This document shows positions 30,479-36,592 of a stretch of 36,592 nucleotides of DNA, piece by piece. The position numbers and the translations under genes are program-made. How positions within the stretch are numbered: the stretch's first letter is position 1; each line of letters starts with the position of its first letter. Source of the stretch: Methylococcales bacterium (GTDB lineage: Bacteria; Pseudomonadota; Gammaproteobacteria; Methylococcales; Methylomonadaceae); NCBI GenBank assembly GCA_003584895.1, contig QVQF01000091.1:1-36592 (forward strand), written 5' to 3'. The notes under the pieces were generated by a model that had not been told where the DNA came from, made no database searches, and saw nothing but the letters and a program-made list of their open reading frames with translations.

Positions 30479-31761
30479 AACAAAAAGGGTCTACGTGTAC
30501 CGTATAATTTAGCAATACCGTGATAACCTAAACGCGGTAACTCTGAGCCCTCAGTAAATTCTGCTTTAAGTCGATAAGCCATAACATCCGCTGGAGTAGG
30601 ACTAGTACGATAACTAAAATAAGTCAATTTAGCTTGTAAAGGTTGATGGGGAGATACATTAGAGAAAAACTGCACCAAATCGCCTGCCTGCAGTTCGATT
30701 AAATCATCCATGGGTAAGCGTATTTCCAAATCAATCGTTTGAGGATTGGCGATTGCTAGAATTTTTTCACCCTGAGTAACAGGACGTCCCAGCCAATCAT
30801 TGGGATCATCAAATACGGCGACACCTGATTGATTGGCCACGACCTCGCAACGCTCGAGTAGGGTGTGTACATAATCGGCTTCTGAGTTTTGTTGATCCCA
30901 TTTGCTTTTTAAACCGGCTAATTTAGCTTTTACAGTAGGATCCAGTAAGGCTTGCTGGGTCATTTGTAAATATTCAGTTTGGGCAATATCACGCGTTTCT
31001 TCAGCGACATTAAGACGGCTTTGTAATTGCGCCTTATCTAAAGAAAATAATTTTTGGCCGGCACTGACGCTTTCATTAGGTAATACATAAAAGTTTTCTA
31101 CTACACCTTCAAGCGGCGCTCTAACCAGATTGGGTTGATGAGGAACTACTTCCGCTTCAGCCAACACAGATTGATGTATAGGAAAAAAAGTTGCGGCCAG
31201 TAGCAGACCTCCGACTATAAACCCCCGTCGGTGTCCTTTTACATGCGTTTGCCAAGAGACTTTAGTTTGATTAGCTTCCGACAACGCTAAGGTATAGCCA
31301 TAGGCTTCACCTAAATAAGCCAGTAAATGCAGCTCTGCTTCATGCCAAGAAGTCTCTCTAAATAATACCAAGACATAAGTGCCGCCTGAGGGAGCAGGTA
31401 AGGGGAGCCATAAGGCATATTCAGGTGCCCAACTGGGCCAATCATGAGCCAGTTCCTCAGCTAAGTCTTTAGCACTAAATTCTGCAATATTATCGGCACG
31501 AATATCGTTACTAAAGTGTTTTAACACAGGCAGCAGCCAAAGTGCGTAAGGACTGTTTTTTTCTAGACTGACAACGCCTGAAGCGGCGTTAATAGTATTG
31601 CTAGCTTTATTCCACAGTATTGCCTGTCGATAAGGCAGTAACTCGCTAGTTTCATTGACTATGACATAAGGCAATTCTGCAGCAGGCGCTAACCTAGCGC
31701 GTGATTCTAACTGCAGTAAAAGTGTCAGCCTTATTAAGCGAGGATCAGGAAGTTCTGTCAT
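30427..31761 (-). CDS. HlyD-family periplasmic adaptor with an N-terminal cytoplasmic GAF-like region
   Basis: First ~170 aa are soluble (GAF-like), then a TM (GFIVGGLLLAATFFPI), then a lipoyl/HlyD region (VRAPLEGVVENFYVLPNESVSAGQKLFSLDKAQLQSRL). ATGA start overlaps the previous gene's stop. Confidence 0.8.
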   Translation of the reverse strand: MTELPDPRLIRLTLLLQLESRARLAPAAELPYVIVNETSELLPYRQAILWNKASNTINAASGVVSLEKNSPYALWLLPVLKHFSNDIRADNIAEFSAKDLAEELAHDWPSWAPEYALWLPLPAPSGGTYVLVLFRETSWHEAELHLLAYLGEAYGYTLALSEANQTKVSWQTHVKGHRRGFIVGGLLLAATFFPIHQSVLAEAEVVPHQPNLVRAPLEGVVENFYVLPNESVSAGQKLFSLDKAQLQSRLNVAEETRDIAQTEYLQMTQQALLDPTVKAKLAGLKSKWDQQNSEADYVHTLLERCEVVANQSGVAVFDDPNDWLGRPVTQGEKILAIANPQTIDLEIRLPMDDLIELQAGDLVQFFSNVSPHQPLQAKLTYFSYRTSPTPADVMAYRLKAEFTEGSELPRLGYHGIAKLYGTRRPFLLWLLRKPLRTARLWLPW

Positions 31762-32504
31762 GGGTTGCTGATAAATTCTATTGCACCGCTCATGCCCGGT
31801 AACAACTCATCCGCTTTATCAATAATGTGACCATACACTTTAATGGTTTGACTAACAGGATCGACCTTGCCGCCCACTTTAGTGATTTCAGCAGTATACG
31901 ATTTAGCGACTTCATCTAAGGTGACTTTAAAATGCTTACCCACCGTTAGGTTGGGCATGGAACGAGAAGGTGCCATAAACTCAATTTCTAAGTCTTTATC
32001 ATCTAAAATTTCTAGCAATGGATCGCCAGGACGGACTGATTGATAAAGACGAGCATTGACTTCAGAGACTCTGCCAGAAAAAGGAGCATGTATCACACAT
32101 CGATCCAGCATAGCTTGAGTGATACGAACATCGGCTTTAGCTTCTTCTGCCTCGGCTTTAGATACAGCGAGTTCTAAGGCACCAATTGAACGGCGAGTTT
32201 CTAGTTGTTGATTAACTTCATAGACTTTAAGTTTTTTGCCAAGAGTCGCTTGGCTTTTGCTTAATTGGGCTTCCTCAAGAGTACAATGAAAGCCCACTAG
32301 CACTTGTCCGGCACTAAAACGTTCCCCATCATGCAGTTTAAGCTGGCTGATTCTAGCGCTAATTTCACTAGAAATCAGAGTGCTTTGCCTAGATTTAAGT
32401 TGTGCGCGTAAATGCAGGTCTGAACTCATAAATTGAGCCTCGGCCAGTACCGGCAGTTGCCAAAATACCAAGCTCAAAGTTAGTAATAAGCAGCGAAAAC
32501 TCAT
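31758..32504 (-). CDS. Short HlyD/RND-type periplasmic adaptor, secreted
   Basis: Signal peptide; ISARISQLKLHDGERFSAGQVLVGFHCTLEEAQL, IHAPFSGRVSEVNARLYQSVRPGDPLLEI, LPGMSGAIEF. Confidence 0.88.
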   Translation of the reverse strand: MSFRCLLLTLSLVFWQLPVLAEAQFMSSDLHLRAQLKSRQSTLISSEISARISQLKLHDGERFSAGQVLVGFHCTLEEAQLSKSQATLGKKLKVYEVNQQLETRRSIGALELAVSKAEAEEAKADVRITQAMLDRCVIHAPFSGRVSEVNARLYQSVRPGDPLLEILDDKDLEIEFMAPSRSMPNLTVGKHFKVTLDEVAKSYTAEITKVGGKVDPVSQTIKVYGHIIDKADELLPGMSGAIEFISNP

Positions 32505-34036
32505 TCTGTGATGGCTTCCTGTGTTGGGGGTGTAGATATTTCTGGAAGTTTGGGTAAATCACCGGCATACCAGCGGTTTAAAGTCTTTTCTAGTTGAACT
32601 GACAGTGTTCGTACAGTGACATGTTCAATAATGCCGCTAGCAGGGTCAAGGCCAATAGACGCATAAATATTGCCTAAAGCAGTATAAACATCGGCTAGAC
32701 TTTGCTCTTTTTCTAGTTGAGAGGCTAAAGCTGAGGTTGCCGCGTGAATACGATCTAGCTCAGAGCCCGCGTCAACTTCGGTATTATTGCTAATGGCTTT
32801 AAACAGGCTTTGGTCTATATTGCTTAATTCACTGGCACTTTGATAACCGTCTAAGGCTTTAAGATATTGCTGATAACCAATGTTAATTTGCACTACAGCA
32901 GCAATGCTTAAAGCTTTGCGTCGAGTTTTGGCCACTTCAATTTGAGTTTGGGCTGTTTTCCATGTTTTAGGTGCTGAGACCAAATTAACTAAATTAAAAG
33001 TTGTGCGTGCACTCGCTTCCAGCCACGTTGTGTGTACCAAAAAGGAATTGCTATCCCAGTTAGCTGAAAGAGGAATGGTTAAACCTGGCATAGCTTTTAA
33101 CAGTTCTTTCCAGACTTCGTTACGACTGATACGTTCCTGATAAAGTTCTTCACGCAATTCTGGTCTAAAGAACAAGCCCATGCTTTCTAATTCAGCTGGC
33201 GTAGATTTTAATACTGGTGCTTCTGGGGTTTGTTCAGGATGCGCCAAGGTAAAGTTAGAGTTCATAGGGACATTAATTAAACCGGCTAATTTAGGCTTAG
33301 CAGAGTTTAAATCGGCTCTTAGTTTTTTTAATTGAGCAATGACACGTAACAAACTACGTTGATATTCTAGGACGCCCACCACTGGTTGCAAGCGGTCTTC
33401 GCCGATAGCTTTGCTTAATTTAAGCGCTTCTTCTGCTTGGGCCAGTACCGGTATCAGTTGTGGCAATAAGCGTTCAGCAATATTAGTACTCCAATAAGCC
33501 GACAGCACTTCTTTAACCAAATTATTGATTACTTTACGGCGACGTTCTTGCGCGATTAAGATTCTGTCCGCTTGTTGTTTGGCTTGAAAATAACTGGTAC
33601 CAAAGTCGAGTAAATTCCAAGTAAAGGCCAAGTCAGCAACACCTCGGTTAGTATCTTGAGATGTTGACGGCACCAAAGATTGGACACGTGTAGTCACATT
33701 AGTGCTAGATGATGCCAGCTCACTTTGTCGTCCCATATAGCCCGCATCAACCGCCAATCGTGGCAACATGTTGAGTGTAGCCACTTCAAGTTGAGAATCT
33801 TGTAATACTTTTTCCATCATAGTTAAACGATGATCAAAGTTATATTTAAGAGCCCGTGCTAAGGCATCATAAAAAGTCAAAGGCTGAGTGATAGGTTCCT
33901 GGTGACTATAAATTTCTGTTTGGTCACTCAACATAGTGTTTAAGCGCGATTGGGCATCTATGGGTTGTGGCGTAATGGAGCAACTGCTTAAGGTGCTTGC
34001 TATCAAGGCAAGACTAACGGTTTTGTAAAAAGACAT
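32501..34036 (-). CDS. TolC-family outer-membrane channel, lipoprotein-type
   Basis: Lipobox-like LSSC after a hydrophobic segment (MSFYKTVSLALIASTLSSC); long coiled OEP repeats (FYDALARALKYNFDHRL..., AFTWNLLDFGTSYFQAKQQADRILIAQERRRKVINNLVKEVLSAYW). Confidence 0.88.
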   Translation of the reverse strand: MSFYKTVSLALIASTLSSCSITPQPIDAQSRLNTMLSDQTEIYSHQEPITQPLTFYDALARALKYNFDHRLTMMEKVLQDSQLEVATLNMLPRLAVDAGYMGRQSELASSSTNVTTRVQSLVPSTSQDTNRGVADLAFTWNLLDFGTSYFQAKQQADRILIAQERRRKVINNLVKEVLSAYWSTNIAERLLPQLIPVLAQAEEALKLSKAIGEDRLQPVVGVLEYQRSLLRVIAQLKKLRADLNSAKPKLAGLINVPMNSNFTLAHPEQTPEAPVLKSTPAELESMGLFFRPELREELYQERISRNEVWKELLKAMPGLTIPLSANWDSNSFLVHTTWLEASARTTFNLVNLVSAPKTWKTAQTQIEVAKTRRKALSIAAVVQINIGYQQYLKALDGYQSASELSNIDQSLFKAISNNTEVDAGSELDRIHAATSALASQLEKEQSLADVYTALGNIYASIGLDPASGIIEHVTVRTLSVQLEKTLNRWYAGDLPKLPEISTPPTQEAITE

Positions 34037-34062
34037 AGTAAGAGAATTAATGAGTTAAATGA

Positions 34063-36592
34063 TTACAGGTTTTTTAAGCTATCTAGCAGGGCACGACTTT
34101 CTTGCAGTCGACTTAGTTTTCCTGCCATGTGTACTTGTTGGGTAAAGCTTTGTTTGCTATGCAGTGCTTCAAAATGATTAACCAAGCGAGTATTGCTTAT
34201 AGGTTTTTGAATGCTGGCATTGGGACTCGGTGTATTAGGTAATACAGGGATATCTCCTTGCTGATTATCTAATTGGGGTTTTGTTTGGGTATTATCCTCT
34301 TTACTAATGCCAACTTTAAAAGTAGCACTCACTTCTTTGCCATAACTATCTTTAGCCGTCACTGTTACCGTTTCTGGCGTAACACCTTTAGGCGGGACAC
34401 CAGAGAACTTTAAGGTTTTTGGATCAAAGTTTAACCAAGCGGGCAAAGCTTTACCTGAGCTGGTTGTAGCTTCAAAAACCAATTGTTCATTAGGATTACT
34501 ATGCACAAATATTGAAGCGGGGATTTGAAAGGAATAATTTTGGTTCTCCGTGACCAACTGGTTACGAACAGATCCTACTAGCGATAGTTCGAAATTTAAG
34601 GCGTTATCTTGTGATTTAGCTTGTTGTGATGGAGAGGAAAAATCATTGCTGCTAGTAGTAGCTTCATTTTTAGCACCAGAAACAGGGTTCATTACAGTTA
34701 CAGTGCTAGGAGTACTGGGAGGCGAGTATGTAAACGGCGAAGGAGTCGGGTTAGCTAACTGAATACTTGAACCTGGTGAGCTAAAAGTACCGTTGATAGT
34801 AATAGTTAATACTGTGGTGCTATGGTTGCCATCGCTATCAGTGATAGTGTAAGTAAAAGTTTCGGTTAGTGTTTGTCCAAAAGGTAGTGCCGATACCGCA
34901 GCATTGCTGTTATTTAGTGTGTAAGTATAGTTTCCATCAGCGTTGAGGATCAGGTTGCCGTAAGTTGAGGCAAAAGCAGAGCCTACTGTGTAAGGAACGC
35001 CGTTAAAGCTGACAGCAGATACGGGCGTTGCTGTCGTGTCAGCACCAATACGATCGTTAGTGACTACATTGCCGGAGACGATTACGGCAGTGTTGCTTTC
35101 AGTAACACTGGCTGTATCAGGGTTAGCGGTAGGCACATCATTAATGATGTCGACGACTAAACTACCATTGCTGCTAGTATCCGCCGCGTTAGTAATGACT
35201 AAAGCGATAGTATCAGTGCTGTCAGTTCCCCCTGTTTGAATGAGGTTATGAGGTAAGCTGTAACTGTAATTTAAAGTGCCAGTGGTCGTTACACCGCCGA
35301 CACTCGTCGTGGTTGTAAAGCCGGTCAGCGTCAGAATGCCACTGCTAGTCGTTATCGCCACCGGTGTAGTGGTTAAGTGATTCAAGGCTTCGACGTTAAA
35401 AGATTGCCCAGCCACCGAGACGCTCGTTAAGCCATCCAGTGCACTGAGGGTAATAGCGCCTGTGGTTGTTTGGCTATTATCTGAAGGTGTAACCAGTCCC
35501 TTTTCATAAACAGTGATTTGACCCGGTGCACTATCGTTAGCATCTACTGGCGTAATAGTGGGTGCGCCATCAGTATGGCCATTAATGGTGATCGTCAGCG
35601 TAGTGGTTGAGGTGCCGCCTCTGCCGTCATTAATAGTGTAGGTGTAAGTATCCTGTAGGGTTTGACTAGTCAATAGTCCGTTGACCGTAGGGTTATTGTT
35701 ATTCAGCGTATAGGTGTAACTGCCATCGGTGTTCAGCACGATGCTACCGTAGTTACCAGATACTGTGTTACCGACATTGGTATTACTCACCGGACCGCTA
35801 TTGCTTCCAGATACTATACCCTGCACCGCTAATGTATCGCCATCTTGGTCAGTGGCAGGGCTATTGCTAGCGCCGGCGCCTGAAATGACATTTCCGGTAG
35901 CTGTGTTAGGTGTTGCATCTTCGGTAATGCTAGTAGTTTGAGCAGGAGTGACCGGTAGACGGTCGATGTTGACGGTGATAGTGCCAACGGCCGTTAATAG
36001 GCCGCCGCCGCCTTGATCTTGTCCGCTACCTGCTGTGCCGCTACCCGTATTATTGTTGTTCTGGTCATTAATGGTGATAGCTAAAATCACGCTGTTATAA
36101 CTTAAATCACCAGGGGTAGTGACTGCATTGCTATAAGTAATATTCTGTAAGGCTGTATTAACTAAAGACGCAGTGGCATTACTATTAAAGGTAAGCTCTA
36201 AGGTGCCGCCGCTGTTGGTGTAACTGCCTATATTGGTTGAACTGACCAGCAAATTACTGGCAGTTAAGCTAAGACTGCCGCTGGCGCCGAATTGGTCATC
36301 GGCACTTGAAATGCCTTGACGGGTAACAGTTAGCGTCGCGCCGCTCCAATTATTGCGTTCGGTGACCAATTCTTGATCGACCAAGGTCAAGGTGGCGATG
36401 CTTTCTAGCACTACAGCAGTTCCAGACTGTATGTAAAGATTGGTGGAAGTCGCAGGTAGGTCGATAATTGTGGGAGCATCGTTGATAGCAGTAACACTGG
36501 TATTCAGCGTTACTGCATTGCTGCTGTTGCTGTAACGAGTAGTGCCACCTGATAAGCTGGTGTCATTAGATACGTCAACTGAAGTTCCTGTC
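34063..36592 (-). CDS. Very large VCBS/cadherin-like repeat surface protein, C-terminal part (5' end beyond the right edge)
   Basis: VCBS-type repeats (YGSIVLNTDGSYTYTLNNNNPTVNGL...DTYTYTINDGRGGTSTTTLTITING; YGNLILNADGNYTYTLNNSNAAVSAL...), Ig-like/dystroglycan-type domain (NYSFQIPASIF...ALPAWLNFDPKTLKFSGVPP). The same frame is open from the track's GTG at 36411 to 36592. Confidence 0.87.
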   Translation of the reverse strand, partial: TGTSVDVSNDTSLSGGTTRYSNSSNAVTLNTSVTAINDAPTIIDLPATSTNLYIQSGTAVVLESIATLTLVDQELVTERNNWSGATLTVTRQGISSADDQFGASGSLSLTASNLLVSSTNIGSYTNSGGTLELTFNSNATASLVNTALQNITYSNAVTTPGDLSYNSVILAITINDQNNNNTGSGTAGSGQDQGGGGLLTAVGTITVNIDRLPVTPAQTTSITEDATPNTATGNVISGAGASNSPATDQDGDTLAVQGIVSGSNSGPVSNTNVGNTVSGNYGSIVLNTDGSYTYTLNNNNPTVNGLLTSQTLQDTYTYTINDGRGGTSTTTLTITINGHTDGAPTITPVDANDSAPGQITVYEKGLVTPSDNSQTTTGAITLSALDGLTSVSVAGQSFNVEALNHLTTTPVAITTSSGILTLTGFTTTTSVGGVTTTGTLNYSYSLPHNLIQTGGTDSTDTIALVITNAADTSSNGSLVVDIINDVPTANPDTASVTESNTAVIVSGNVVTNDRIGADTTATPVSAVSFNGVPYTVGSAFASTYGNLILNADGNYTYTLNNSNAAVSALPFGQTLTETFTYTITDSDGNHSTTVLTITINGTFSSPGSSIQLANPTPSPFTYSPPSTPSTVTVMNPVSGAKNEATTSSNDFSSPSQQAKSQDNALNFELSLVGSVRNQLVTENQNYSFQIPASIFVHSNPNEQLVFEATTSSGKALPAWLNFDPKTLKFSGVPPKGVTPETVTVTAKDSYGKEVSATFKVGISKEDNTQTKPQLDNQQGDIPVLPNTPSPNASIQKPISNTRLVNHFEALHSKQSFTQQVHMAGKLSRLQESRALLDSLKNL

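Noticed and set aside
30427-34036. Calling the cluster a standard RND or ABC (type I) efflux pump
   Set aside because: Adaptors and a TolC channel are present but no RND, MFS or ABC energiser gene is adjacent; the ABC exporter at 13307-15097 is distant and in a different context.
34063-36592. RTX toxin/adhesin
   Set aside because: No GGxGxDxUx nonapeptide repeats are visible in the translated part; the repeats are VCBS/cadherin-like.

Overview
This window is a gammaproteobacterial chromosome segment. Gene content and codon style are compatible with a Methylococcales-like methanotroph, but that is inference. Positions 1-28 kb are almost entirely recognisable housekeeping genes: partial nadB (minus strand, running off the left edge), rpoE-rseA-degP/mucD, prmB-aroC, an MFS transporter, lpxK-ycaR-kdsB, alaC-hom-thrC, an ABC exporter, a PatZ-like acyl-CoA synthetase/GNAT fusion, ftsK, trxB, aat-ate, a divergent bifunctional PBP with an 84-bp tandem-repeat tail, and mobA. 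The intergenic gaps hold at least three families of dispersed palindromic or MITE-like elements. The most interesting region is 28.3-36.6 kb (minus strand). It is a tightly packed, translationally coupled five-gene cluster: a very large VCBS/cadherin-like protein (5' end off the right edge), a TolC-like lipoprotein, a short HlyD adaptor, an adaptor with an N-terminal GAF-like region, and an M50 site-2-protease/HlyD fusion with a PqqD/RRE-like N-terminus. No ABC ATPase or RND pump is present. I propose it as a candidate non-canonical export or surface-display system for a giant adhesin-like protein. All calls come from reading the sequence; no database search was run.
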